Below, one piece after another: positions 42,250-50,850 of a stretch of DNA of 64,000 nucleotides. The stretch spans positions 57,214 to 121,213 of the forward strand of contig NZ_KE383874.1 in NCBI RefSeq assembly GCF_000422545.1. Reading direction: 5' to 3'. The number at the start of each line of letters is the position of its first letter. The first letter of the stretch is position 1. Source of the DNA: Desulfocurvibacter africanus subsp. africanus DSM 2603. Its GTDB lineage: Bacteria; Desulfobacterota; Desulfovibrionia; Desulfovibrionales; Desulfovibrionaceae. A program made the position numbers and the translations under genes. The notes below the pieces were generated by a model that had not been told where the DNA came from, did not search any database, and was given only the letters and a program-made list of their open reading frames with translations.

Positions 42250-42441
42250 ATGCCCAACACGCTTCTCATTCTAGCCCTCGCCGCGCAAGCCAGCCTGTTC
42301 ATGGCATGGCTGACGGCAACGGGAGCCTTGGGGAGCTTGACCACGCTCGCACCTTCCCCTGCCTATCACGCCATGGCGCACACCTTGCGCCGCAGGCGGC
42401 TTGTCCTGGGCAGGCCATGCGGGATTTCTGGCCGGCGCTGA
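42250..42441 (+). CDS. Small membrane-associated hypothetical protein
   Basis: A 63-residue protein (MPNTLLILALAAQASLFMAW) with AAGGAGAA right before ATG 42250. One hydrophobic helix is followed by an Arg-rich tail (TLRRRRLVLGRPCG). A good terminator follows at 42494, which supports a transcribed short gene. Family unknown; it may be noncoding. Confidence 0.45.
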   Translation: MPNTLLILALAAQASLFMAWLTATGALGSLTTLAPSPAYHAMAHTLRRRRLVLGRPCGISGRR

Positions 42442-42493
42442 GCGCCCTGCCGATCCCGTCCGCATACAATCACACCTCATCCTCCCCGCCTCG

Positions 42494-42527
42494 GCCCGTC
42501 TTCCTTAAACAGGAAGGCGGGCTTTTT
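42494..42527 (+). terminator. Terminator after the small gene
   Basis: Stem GCCCGTCTTCCT / AGGAAGGCGGGC (12 positions, one T-G), loop TAAAC, then TTTTTCTTT. Plus-strand orientation. Confidence 0.88.
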
Positions 42528-42647
42528 CTTTGGCAACCTGTTGCAAAACAGGCTGTGCGGGTCGGGACGGCCCGCCGGTGCGAAGCAACCGTCCGTAATG
42601 GTTCAGCTTCGCTCAATCAAGACGAACTTTTCAATAATCTGTTTAAG

Positions 42648-42845
42648 TTAGCCGCTGGAGCGAACCGAGCGCACCACGATCTCGTCGCCGTCCTTGAGGT
42701 GCAGGTCCGGCGTGAGCAGCCGCCCCTGGCGGATGACCAGCACCGAGTTGACCTTCTCGTCCAGGCGGTGCAGAAGCTGTCGCACCGTGTTCAGACGTTC
42801 GAAATGGAGGGTTGCGCCTCCGGGCTCGCGACGGATTGTTATCAT
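42648..42845 (-). CDS. MoaD/ThiS-like protein (candidate sulfur carrier)
   Basis: A 65-residue beta-grasp protein (MITIRREPGGATLHFERLNT, then SVLVIRQGRLLTPDLHLKDG and DEIVVRSVRSSG). ThiS, MoaD and TtuB-type carriers end in Gly-Gly, which is adenylated and loaded with sulfur. Here the last residues are Ser-Ser-Gly; one A-to-G change would restore Gly-Gly. It lies upstream of the TtuA-like gene on the same strand but not next to it. It may be a non-carrier relative or use an unusual tail. Confidence 0.75.
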   Translation of the reverse strand: MITIRREPGGATLHFERLNTVRQLLHRLDEKVNSVLVIRQGRLLTPDLHLKDGDEIVVRSVRSSG

Positions 42846-43072
42846 TTTCTTGCCCTGCCTTGTGACTTCATCTTACGATACGCCAACTGTTCCGTGGGAA
42901 GGCCGTTTGTACCTTCCCTGCGGATCGGCGGCAAGCAGGCAGGCGAAAACCGCCATGATGGTTGCCTTGCGGCCGACCCTCTTTTAGGATGAAAAGCTGA
43001 CTCAATCGCGGCAATCGCCTGCGGCATGCCGTATCCATGCGCAAGCCGAGCCTGGAGGCCCGGGAGGCAAAA

Positions 43073-43453
43073 ATGAGCGAAAAGAAAGTGCTGGTAGTCG
43101 ACGACGAGAAGCATATCCGCATGCTCTACCAGGAAGAATTGGAGACCGAAGGGTACACCGTGGCCACATCCAACGGGGAAGAGGACATCCTGGAGGTCAT
43201 CGAGCGCGAGAATCCTCAAGTGGTCATACTGGACATCAAGCTCGGCTCCAATCGTTCGGGCTTGGACTTGTTGCAGGAGATCCGCAGCCAGGACCAGGAG
43301 CTGCCGGTTATCCTCAGCACGGCATATGATACTTTTCAGCACGATCTCAAATCCATTGCCGCCGATTACTACGTGGTCAAGTCCGTGGATTTGTCCGAAC
43401 TCAAATCCAAGGTCGATCTGGCCATGCAAAAGGCCATGGCCCGCGCCAAGTAG
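43073..43453 (+). CDS. Stand-alone response-regulator receiver
   Basis: A 126-residue CheY-like receiver with no output domain. Acidic site VLVVDDEKHIRML, phospho-acceptor Asp in VVILDIKLGSN, Thr/Ser in ILSTAYD, and Lys in YYVVKSVDL. GGGAGG lies 8 nt before ATG 43073. No kinase is adjacent, so its partner must be elsewhere. Works by protein-protein contact. Confidence 0.93.
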   Translation: MSEKKVLVVDDEKHIRMLYQEELETEGYTVATSNGEEDILEVIERENPQVVILDIKLGSNRSGLDLLQEIRSQDQELPVILSTAYDTFQHDLKSIAADYYVVKSVDLSELKSKVDLAMQKAMARAK

Positions 43454-43545
43454 GCCGGGCGCCATGAAGGCCCTACCTCGGCCGGTCCCCAGACGGGATC
43501 GGCCGATTTCCTTCTTGCCCCGAACATAAGGTCGTGCTAGCCGCT

Positions 43546-44202
43546 ATGCCCATGCCGCATTTCGATATTGCTCAAATCATCAGGGAGATCGCCCTCCTGG
43601 CGGTGCCCTTTCTTCTAGCCATCACCTGCCATGAAGTTGCCCACGGGTATATGGCCTACCGCCTGGGCGACCCCACGGCCAAGCTGGCGGGCAGATTGAC
43701 GCTCAACCCCCTCAAGCACCTTGACGTGCTGGGCACCCTGGTGCTGGTCGTCACGCGCATGATCGGTTGGGCCAAGCCCGTGCCCGTGGATTCGCGCTAC
43801 TTCCGCGACCCGCTCAAGGGCATGATGTACGTGTCCCTGGCCGGACCGGGCGCCAACTTCGCCTTGGCCATCATCTTCGCCCTGCTCTTTCATGGGCTCA
43901 ACGCGCTCTTCGGCGGCCGGCCCCTGGGCGAGGTAGAGCTCATGTTCATCGAGCCCCTGGCCAACATCTTCTACCTCGGCGTACAGATCAACCTGGTGCT
44001 CGGCCTGTTCAACCTGCTGCCCATACCGCCCATGGACGGCAGCGGCATCCTGGCCTACTTTCTGCCCCGCACCGCAGTGGCGCAATACCTGGCAGTCGGA
44101 CGCTACGGATTCCTCGTAATCATTCTGCTCGCCGCCACCGGGATGCTCGGTAAGCTACTTTGGCCGCCAGTGGCCTTCTTCATGAAGATGCTCCTGTTCT
44201 AA
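43546..44202 (+). CDS. M50-family membrane metalloprotease (site-2 protease type)
   Basis: A 218-residue inner-membrane protein with about five helices. The zinc site HEVAHGYMAYRLGDPTAKLA includes HExxH; the second metal motif is LLPIPPMDGSGILAY. GRLTLNPLKHLDVLGTL is typical of the short YwhC-like group found in many bacteria. Starts GTG 43534, ATG 43546 or ATG 43552 are possible; none has a clear ribosome site. trpS follows after 24 bp, so both are probably co-transcribed. Confidence 0.92.
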   Translation: MPMPHFDIAQIIREIALLAVPFLLAITCHEVAHGYMAYRLGDPTAKLAGRLTLNPLKHLDVLGTLVLVVTRMIGWAKPVPVDSRYFRDPLKGMMYVSLAGPGANFALAIIFALLFHGLNALFGGRPLGEVELMFIEPLANIFYLGVQINLVLGLFNLLPIPPMDGSGILAYFLPRTAVAQYLAVGRYGFLVIILLAATGMLGKLLWPPVAFFMKMLLF

Positions 44203-44226
44203 CCCGCCGCACAAGGACCTATAACG

Positions 44227-45219
44227 ATGATTCAAGCTGCAAACCGCATCGTCTCCGGCATGCGCCCTACCGGGCCGCTCCATCTGGGCCACTATTTCGG
44301 CGTGCTTCTCAATTGGCTCCAGATGCAGCAGGAGCACGAGTGCTTCTACTTCGTGGCCGACTGGCACGCCCTGACGACCTCCTATGACGAGCCGCGCAAG
44401 ATCAAGGGATTCGTACCCGAATTGGTCAAGGACTGGCTGGCCTCGGGGCTCGACCCCGAACGCTGCGTCATCTTCCAGCAGTCGCAGATCAAGGAGCATG
44501 CCGAGCTGCACCTGCTCCTGTCCATGCTCACGCCCGTGGGCTGGCTGGAACGCAATCCCACCTACAAAGAGGTCCGCGAGCAGATGCAGAAGGACCTCTC
44601 CACTTACGGATTCCTGGGCTATCCCGTACTCATGTGCACGGATATCATCATGTACAAGCCCAAGTGGGTGCCCGTGGGACAGGACCAGCTTCCGCACCTG
44701 GAACTGACCCGCGAAATCGTGCGCCGCTTCAACCACTTGTATGGCGACTATTTTCCCGAACCCGAGGCCAAGCTCACCGAGTCGGCCAAACTGCCGGGGC
44801 TGGACGGCCGCAAGATGAGCAAGTCCTATGGCAATGCCATATATCTCAAGGACCCCATGGACGAGATCCGGTCCAAGGTCATGAGCATGCTCACGGACAC
44901 CAAACGCATGCGCCTCAAGGACCCCGGCAACCCGCCCGACTGCAACCTGTACCCGTACCTCCAACTCTTCGAGAAGCAGGACTACCTCAAGGAAGTCTGG
45001 GATGGTTGCATTAACGCCACGCGTGGCTGCGGCGACTGCAAGAAACGTCTGGCCGTGAGCCTGGCCGAGTTCCTTGAGCCCCTCCAGGCCCGCCGCGCCG
45101 AATACGACCGCAACCCGGACTTGGTCCGGGATGTCCTGCGCCAAGGCGACGCCAAGGCCAGGGAAATAGCGCAGCAGACCATGGCCAATGTAAGGACCCT
45201 GCTCAACTTCGACTTTTAG
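44227..45219 (+). CDS. trpS: Tryptophanyl-tRNA synthetase
   Basis: A 330-residue class I synthetase. The HIGH-type motif is PTGPLHLGHYFG and the KMSKS motif is GRKMSKSYGN. The tryptophan-site region VPVGQDQLPHLELTREI is present, and the C-terminal anticodon-binding part has CGDCKKRLAV. Length is normal. The TAG stop (45217-45219) is the edge of repeat copy 8. Confidence 0.96.
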   Translation: MIQAANRIVSGMRPTGPLHLGHYFGVLLNWLQMQQEHECFYFVADWHALTTSYDEPRKIKGFVPELVKDWLASGLDPERCVIFQQSQIKEHAELHLLLSMLTPVGWLERNPTYKEVREQMQKDLSTYGFLGYPVLMCTDIIMYKPKWVPVGQDQLPHLELTREIVRRFNHLYGDYFPEPEAKLTESAKLPGLDGRKMSKSYGNAIYLKDPMDEIRSKVMSMLTDTKRMRLKDPGNPPDCNLYPYLQLFEKQDYLKEVWDGCINATRGCGDCKKRLAVSLAEFLEPLQARRAEYDRNPDLVRDVLRQGDAKAREIAQQTMANVRTLLNFDF

Positions 45220-45345
45220 AGCAGATTGCCTTTAAGACGCCCGCTCCGGCGTTGACGGCGCAAGTGAATTGCGCCTACGCCTATGCGGCGGCAAGCCATG
45301 CCGGCGCACGGCTTGCAGAGCATTTTCAAAAGCAAAATGCTCTAA
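45216..45345 (+). repeat. Dispersed palindromic element, copy 8 (class a)
   Basis: 130 bp, TTAGAGCAGATTGC to GCAAAATGCTCTAA. Its left edge gives the trpS stop codon. The CATGC hairpin has one unpaired change (GCACGGCTTGC arm). Confidence 0.93.
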
Positions 45346-45380
45346 CCACAAGTTTCAGCCCCACATCGAGCAATCTGATC

Positions 45381-45414
45381 GCAGGCCCCTGCCGGAATTC
45401 CGGCAGGGGCCTGC
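45381..45414. terminator. 34-bp perfect palindrome, possible terminator
   Basis: GCAGGCCCCTGCCGGAA is followed directly by its exact reverse complement (17 + 17 bp, EcoRI site in the centre). Only TTGC follows, so the T-run is poor. It may end trpS transcription or form a cruciform. Confidence 0.6.
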
Positions 45415-45511
45415 TTGCATCTGTGCGGTCTCTTAGAGCCCGTCTCCTTTCTCGGTTTGGTTCATGCAATAAACCGAGCCTACCGAGGTATATGGGGACG
45501 GGTCCATCCCA

Positions 45512-45637
45512 TTAGATTGCTTTTAAGACGCCCGCTCCGGCGTTAACGGCGCAAGTGAATTGCGCCTGCGCCGAAGCTAGCGGCAAGCCATGCCGACGCA
45601 TGGCTTGCAGAGCATTTTCAAAAGCAAAATGCTCTAA
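45512..45637 (+). repeat. Dispersed palindromic element, copy 9 (class a)
   Basis: Left edge shortened to TTAGATTGC (AGCA lost), right edge TGCTCTAA, otherwise complete. Has GAAGCTAGCGGC in the linker, as in copy 3. It lies in the gene-free 45220-45765 stretch with copy 8 and the palindrome. Confidence 0.9.
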
Positions 45638-45765
45638 AAAAGCAACCAATACGACATACGCAGCATGCTCCGTATGGACCTTGCGGATTTTTATTCTGTT
45701 TCGTCTTTACGATGATTTACTTTTTCTTGAATCTATTTCATATTGACTTTCAAATAGGCAAAAAA

Positions 45766-46197
45766 ATGAACGTCTTGCTTGCCTTCCTTTTCGTGCTGGC
45801 AGGTCCAGTCCCAGCTCTTGCGGCACAGAGTGCCATAAGCCGTAGCTTTTGGGGCAACTGGCAGTCGGGGCGCGGATTCTTCCTCTTTCTTTTTCTGGGC
45901 TTTATCATCGTCTTTTTCGCCTGCCTTCTGATCAAGACGGATTCCAGCAGCAGGCAGTCCAAAGGACCGCCGCCATTTTCAGTCGGCACCAAGTCTGGTC
46001 CTTCCGGCACTCCGCCCCCTGGCGGCCGTAAGCCAACCCCTTCAAAACGCCCGGACACTGGGCCCGCTCGCCCACTCACCCCCGCCCAGGCGAAAACATC
46101 CGGCCAAGCAAAAACATCCGGTCGAGTGACAAGATCCGACCGAGATGCTACTCCGCGTTCAGGTCGGGCATCCCCGGCTTCAAAGTCTCGCCGCTAG
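45766..46197 (+). CDS. Hypothetical membrane protein with basic low-complexity tail
   Basis: A 143-residue protein from ATG 45766. Signal-like start MNVLLAFLFVLAGPVPALAA, a second hydrophobic helix (FFLFLFLGFIIVFFACLLI), then a disordered Pro/Lys/Arg/Ser/Thr-rich tail with a repeated AKTSG motif. No family recognised. The flanking AT-rich 45650-45765 stretch could be its promoter. The start lacks a clear ribosome site. Confidence 0.55.
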   Translation: MNVLLAFLFVLAGPVPALAAQSAISRSFWGNWQSGRGFFLFLFLGFIIVFFACLLIKTDSSSRQSKGPPPFSVGTKSGPSGTPPPGGRKPTPSKRPDTGPARPLTPAQAKTSGQAKTSGRVTRSDRDATPRSGRASPASKSRR

Positions 46198-46297
46198 GCT
46201 TTGTCCTTGAATATTGTGGGCAGAATCCTGCTCAGCTCATGCGCCCACCGCCAGGCAGTGGCGTCCCTTGCCCGCAAAGGCAGGAAGCCGAATTTCC

Positions 46298-46426
46298 TTA
46301 GAGCAGGTTGCTTTTAAGACGCCCGCTCCGGCGATGACGGCGCAAGTGAATTACGCCTACGCCTACGCGGCGGCAAGCCATGCCGATGCATGGCTTGCAG
46401 AGCATTTTCAAAAGCAAAATGCCCTA
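46298..46426 (+). repeat. Dispersed palindromic element, copy 10 (class a)
   Basis: TTAGAGCAGGTTGC to GCAAAATGCCCTA. One mismatch in the GGCGCAA stem (TTACGCC arm). It lies in the 365-bp gap before treZ, in which I see no gene; the treZ promoter is probably in 46427-46560. Confidence 0.88.
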
Positions 46427-46562
46427 GTCGCCAAGCCCGTCCCCTCTCGTAGACCTGAAAACTTGCCCAGCCCGCAACAGTCCATGGTGGCCTCTACCTC
46501 CATTACTATTCCTTGGCTAATCGATCCTTTGCTTTTCTTCCAGGCTCGCCTATGCAGTAACC

Positions 46563-48422
46563 ATGGGCAAGTGTTCTTCACCCTCCATACGCAGGCGCAT
46601 AGGCGCCTGGCTCCTGCCGGGCTGCGGATGCCGGTTCACGGTCTGGGCCCCGGCCCGGGACGCAGTGCGCCTGCGCCTGGTGGATTCGGGCCGCAGCGTG
46701 GACATGCTCAAAGACGAGCAGGGCTACTTCACGGCCGAGATCGCCGATCTGGCTCCTGGCGCGCTGTACCTGTACGACCTGGGACAGGACGGCCTGCGCC
46801 CTGATCCGGCCTCGCGCTTCCAGCCCGAGGGCGTGCACGGCCCATCCATGGTCGTTTCATCCGCGTATGACTGGGACTGCGACACCTGGCAGACTCCGCC
46901 CCTGTCCCGCTGGATCATATACGAACTGCATGTGGGCGCGTTCACGCCCGAGGGCACCTTCGACGCGGCCATCAAACGCCTTGACCATATCGCGGAACTC
47001 GGCGCGACCTGTGTGGAAATCATGCCCGTGGCCGCCTTCTCGGGTTGCCGCAACTGGGGCTACGACGGGGTCTATCCCTTTGCCGTGCAGGCTTGCTACG
47101 GCGGGCCGGACGGCCTGAAGCGCCTGGTGGACGCCTGCCACGCGCGCGGAATGGCCGCGGTGCTCGACGTGGTCTACAACCATCTGGGTCCCGAGGGGAA
47201 CTACCTGTCGCTGTTCGGCCCATACTTCACGGACAAGTACCACACGCCCTGGGGCCTGGCGGTGAATTTCGACGGCCCCTGGTCCGACGGCGTGCGCGAG
47301 TATTTCTTCGAAAACGCCCGGCAGTGGTTCGAGGAGTTCCGCTTCGACGGACTGCGCCTGGATGCCTGTCATGCAATCTTCGACCAGAGCGCCGTACCCT
47401 TCCTGCAGGAGTTGGCCGAACGCACGGCGAATCTGGCGGATGAGTTGGGCTGGCCGTGCGTACTCATCGCCGAATCGGACCAGAACAAAACCCGCACCAT
47501 CTTACCCGTGGCCGAAGGCGGCCTGGGCATGCAGGCTCAATGGGCGGACGACTTCCACCATGCCCTGCACACCCTGCTCACGGGAGAACGGGAAGGTTAC
47601 TACGAGGATTTCGGCCAGATCAGCCAGTTGGCCACGGCCTATGAACAGCCCTTCGTCTACTCGCGGACCTACTCGACCTTCCGCCAACGCACCCACGGCA
47701 GTTCGGCCGCCGGATTGCCTGGCGAACGCTTCGTGGTCTGCGCCCAGAACCACGATCAGGTGGGCAACCGCATGCTCGGCGAGCGCCTGTCCACGCTGAT
47801 CTCTTTCGAGGCCTGCAAGCTTGCCGCGGCCGCCCTGCTCCTCTCGCCCTTCGTACCGCTCCTGTTCATGGGCGAGGAGTTCCTCGAGACCAATCCGTTC
47901 CTCTACTTCGTGAACCATGAGGATCAGGCCTTGAATACGGCCGTGCGCGAAGGCCGCAGGAAAGAGTTCGAGTCCTTCCGCTGGCAGGGCGAGCCGCCCG
48001 ATCCGGTAGCCGCCGCGACGTTCGAGCGCTCACGCCTGGACTGGGCCAAGATTGAAGGCGATTACAACAGGCATACGGCCATGCTTGCCTTTTACCGCCG
48101 CCTGACGGCCCTGCGCGCGAGCGAGTCGCCGCTCATGCGTCTCGCCCCCTGGGCCGTGCGCACTCTGTGGTCCGAGAAGGGACGCTGGCTGTATCTGCTG
48201 CGGTCAGCGGGCGAAAAGGAAGCCTTAATCTGCCTGAACTTCGCCACCGAGGAACGCCAGGTGAGGCCAGAGCTGACCGACGGATGCTGGGACCTGGTTT
48301 TGGATTCGAGCGATCCGACCTTTGCCGGCCCCGGCTCATCCCTGACCGCCTGCCTCACGCCGGGCGAGACGTTGCGCTTGCCGCCCGAAAGCGCCTGTCT
48401 CTTCATCAAAAAAAGGGAGTAG
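46563..48422 (+). CDS. treZ: Maltooligosyltrehalose trehalohydrolase
   Basis: A 619-residue GH13 enzyme that frees trehalose from maltooligosyltrehalose. It has an N-terminal CBM48-like part (FTVWAPARDAVRLRLV), then IIYELHVGAFTPEGTF, AAVLDVVYNHLGPEGNY, the nucleophile region GLRLDACHAI, the acid/base in VLIAESDQN, and CAQNHDQVGNRMLGERL. These are TreZ hallmarks. The gene has no clear ribosome site at ATG 46563, but the N-terminal length fits. Two bases separate its stop from the GH57 gene start. Confidence 0.94.
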   Translation: MGKCSSPSIRRRIGAWLLPGCGCRFTVWAPARDAVRLRLVDSGRSVDMLKDEQGYFTAEIADLAPGALYLYDLGQDGLRPDPASRFQPEGVHGPSMVVSSAYDWDCDTWQTPPLSRWIIYELHVGAFTPEGTFDAAIKRLDHIAELGATCVEIMPVAAFSGCRNWGYDGVYPFAVQACYGGPDGLKRLVDACHARGMAAVLDVVYNHLGPEGNYLSLFGPYFTDKYHTPWGLAVNFDGPWSDGVREYFFENARQWFEEFRFDGLRLDACHAIFDQSAVPFLQELAERTANLADELGWPCVLIAESDQNKTRTILPVAEGGLGMQAQWADDFHHALHTLLTGEREGYYEDFGQISQLATAYEQPFVYSRTYSTFRQRTHGSSAAGLPGERFVVCAQNHDQVGNRMLGERLSTLISFEACKLAAAALLLSPFVPLLFMGEEFLETNPFLYFVNHEDQALNTAVREGRRKEFESFRWQGEPPDPVAAATFERSRLDWAKIEGDYNRHTAMLAFYRRLTALRASESPLMRLAPWAVRTLWSEKGRWLYLLRSAGEKEALICLNFATEERQVRPELTDGCWDLVLDSSDPTFAGPGSSLTACLTPGETLRLPPESACLFIKKRE

Positions 48423-48423
48423 C

Positions 48424-50850
48424 ATGGAAAAATACATCTGCATCCATGGCCACTTTTATCAGCCTCCACGCGAGAATCCCTGGCTGGAAGAAGTGGAGTT
48501 GCAGGATTCGGCCTATCCCTATCATGACTGGAACCAGCGCATCACAGCTGAATGCTATGCGCCAAACACGGCCTCGCGCATCCTGGACGGCGAGCGGCGC
48601 GTCATCGACATCGTCAGCAACTACTCCAAGATCAGCTTCAATTTCGGCCCCACCCTGCTGACCTGGATGGAGCGCCACGCCCCCGACATCCACGCAGCCA
48701 TCATCGAGGCCGACCGCCTGAGCCGCGAGCGGTTCGCGGGCCACGGCTCGGCCCTGGCCCAGGTCTACAACCATATGATCATGCCGCTGGCCAACGAGCG
48801 AGACAAGCAGACCCAGGTGGAATGGGGCATTCGTGATTTCTTCCACCGTTTTGGCCGCGATCCCGAGGGCATGTGGCTGCCGGAAACCGCCGTGGACCTG
48901 AAGACCCTGGAAATCCTCGTGGACCACGGCATCCTGTTCACCATCCTCGCGCCCAACCAGGTTGCCAAGATCCGCCGCAAGGGCGCGGAAAAATACAGCG
49001 ACGTAAGCGGCGGCCGCGTGGACCCGACAACCCCTTACATCTGCCACTTGCCCTCGGGCCGCAACATCGTGCTGTTCATCTATGACGGGCCGATTTCCCA
49101 GCAACTTGCCTTCGGCGATATGCTCGAGAGCGGCGAAAACTTCGCCGCGAGGCTCATGGGCGCCTTCAACGACGAGCGCGACTGGCCGCAGCTCGTGCAT
49201 GTGGCCACGGACGGCGAGACCTACGGCCACCACCACCGCTCGGGCGACATGGCCCTGGCCTATTGCCTGCACCACATCCAGGCCAACAAGCTGGCCAGGC
49301 TGACCATCTATGCCGAGTACCTTGAGAAGCATCCGCCCCAGCACGAAATCGAGATCTTCGAGAATTCGGCCTGGAGCTGCGCCCACGGCGTGGAGCGCTG
49401 GCGTTCGGACTGCGGCTGCAACACGGGCATGCACCAGGGCTGGCACCAGAAATGGCGCAAGCCCCTGCGTGATTCCCTCAACCACCTGCGCGACTCCATG
49501 ACCCCGCTCTATGAGAGCGAGGCGGGCAAGCTGTTCAGCGACCCCTGGAAGGCGCGCAACGAATACATCGAAGTGCTGCTCGACCGCACGCCCGAGACCA
49601 TGACCGCCTTCGTGGACCGCCAGGCCGGGCGTGCCCTCTCGAGCGAGGAACGCATCGAAGCCTTGCACCTGCTGGAGATGCAGCGCCACGCCATGTTCAT
49701 GTTCACGAGCTGCGGCTGGTTCTTCGACGAGATTTCGGGCATCGAGACCACGCAGGTCATGGCCTATGCGGCACGCGCCATACAGCTCCTCAAGGACACG
49801 ACCCACGTCGACCTGGAGGACCGCTTCAAGCGCGGCCTGGCCGCGGCGCCCAGCAACATGGCCGAGTTCGAAAACGGGGCGAAGGTATACGAGCTGTTCG
49901 TCAAACCGGCCCGCCTGGACCTGGGCCGGGTGGGCGCGCACCTGGCCATATCCTCCCTGTTCCATGAAGACCTGGCCGATATCCGCGTCTACTGCTTCCG
50001 CGCCGAGACCGGCGATTTCGAGAAACGGGCCGCCGGGAACCTGCGCATGGCCATGGGCCGGACCAGGGCCTGGTCGACCATCACGCTGAACGAAAGCTCC
50101 ATGGCCTTTACCGCCTTGCACTTCGGCGGCCACAGCGTGGCCTGCGGCGTGTGCCAGGAGCTGCCCCGGCAGGACTTCGAGGCCATGCGCGCGGACATGA
50201 ACAAAGCCCTGCCCCTGGGCGACGTGCCGGAACTCGTGCGGCTCATGGAAAAGCACTTCGACGGGAGCATCTACTCCCTGACCCATCTGTTCAAGGACGA
50301 ACAGCAGGCGGTCATCAACCAGATCCTGGACACGACCATGGCCGAGGTGCGCACCGATTTCGCCCGCGTGCTGGACCAGAACTTCACCACCATGAACTAC
50401 CTGTCCGAGGTACACCGGCCGCTGCCAAGGGCCCTGACCAGCGCGGCCGAGGCCGTGCTCAACGACGAATTGCACGCGCTGTTCTCCAGCGACACGGTGG
50501 ATCTCGGCAAACTCGATCGCGTCGTCACCAACCTGAAGCGCTGGAAGATCCCCTTGGATAAAGCAGGGGTCGGGCTCGTCGCCGAGAAGCACGTCACAAA
50601 GACCATGGAGCGGGCCGCCCAGGAGCCGCACGACACCGCAGCGCTCGCGACTTTGAAGAACCTCCTGGAGTCCTTGAACCGCCTGCAACTGGACCTCAAC
50701 CTGTGGAAGGCCCAGAACACCTACTTCACGCTGTACCGCACGGTCTGTCCGGCCATGAGCACGCGCGCCGCCGAGGGCGATCCTTCGGCACAGCGCTGGC
50801 TGGACACGTTTACGGCCCTGGCTCCGCTTTTAAGCATCAAGGTGGCCTGA
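48424..50850 (+). CDS. Glycoside hydrolase family 57 protein with DUF3536 domain
   Basis: An 808-residue protein. The N-terminal GH57 barrel starts CIHGHFYQPPRENPWLEEVE and has GMWLPETAVDLKTLEIL and VATDGETYGHHHR, where the Glu and Asp positions of GH57 retaining enzymes are expected. The C-terminal half is DUF3536 (helical). Family members act on alpha-glucans (amylase, branching or transferase activity), but this subgroup is uncharacterised. Lying between treZ and treY with overlapping or touching ends, it probably prepares or trims glycogen for the trehalose pathway. Confidence 0.88.
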   Translation: MEKYICIHGHFYQPPRENPWLEEVELQDSAYPYHDWNQRITAECYAPNTASRILDGERRVIDIVSNYSKISFNFGPTLLTWMERHAPDIHAAIIEADRLSRERFAGHGSALAQVYNHMIMPLANERDKQTQVEWGIRDFFHRFGRDPEGMWLPETAVDLKTLEILVDHGILFTILAPNQVAKIRRKGAEKYSDVSGGRVDPTTPYICHLPSGRNIVLFIYDGPISQQLAFGDMLESGENFAARLMGAFNDERDWPQLVHVATDGETYGHHHRSGDMALAYCLHHIQANKLARLTIYAEYLEKHPPQHEIEIFENSAWSCAHGVERWRSDCGCNTGMHQGWHQKWRKPLRDSLNHLRDSMTPLYESEAGKLFSDPWKARNEYIEVLLDRTPETMTAFVDRQAGRALSSEERIEALHLLEMQRHAMFMFTSCGWFFDEISGIETTQVMAYAARAIQLLKDTTHVDLEDRFKRGLAAAPSNMAEFENGAKVYELFVKPARLDLGRVGAHLAISSLFHEDLADIRVYCFRAETGDFEKRAAGNLRMAMGRTRAWSTITLNESSMAFTALHFGGHSVACGVCQELPRQDFEAMRADMNKALPLGDVPELVRLMEKHFDGSIYSLTHLFKDEQQAVINQILDTTMAEVRTDFARVLDQNFTTMNYLSEVHRPLPRALTSAAEAVLNDELHALFSSDTVDLGKLDRVVTNLKRWKIPLDKAGVGLVAEKHVTKTMERAAQEPHDTAALATLKNLLESLNRLQLDLNLWKAQNTYFTLYRTVCPAMSTRAAEGDPSAQRWLDTFTALAPLLSIKVA

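Noticed and set aside
48406-50688. 760-codon minus-strand frame opposite the GH57 gene
   Set aside because: Antisense shadow of a clear GH57 coding sequence.
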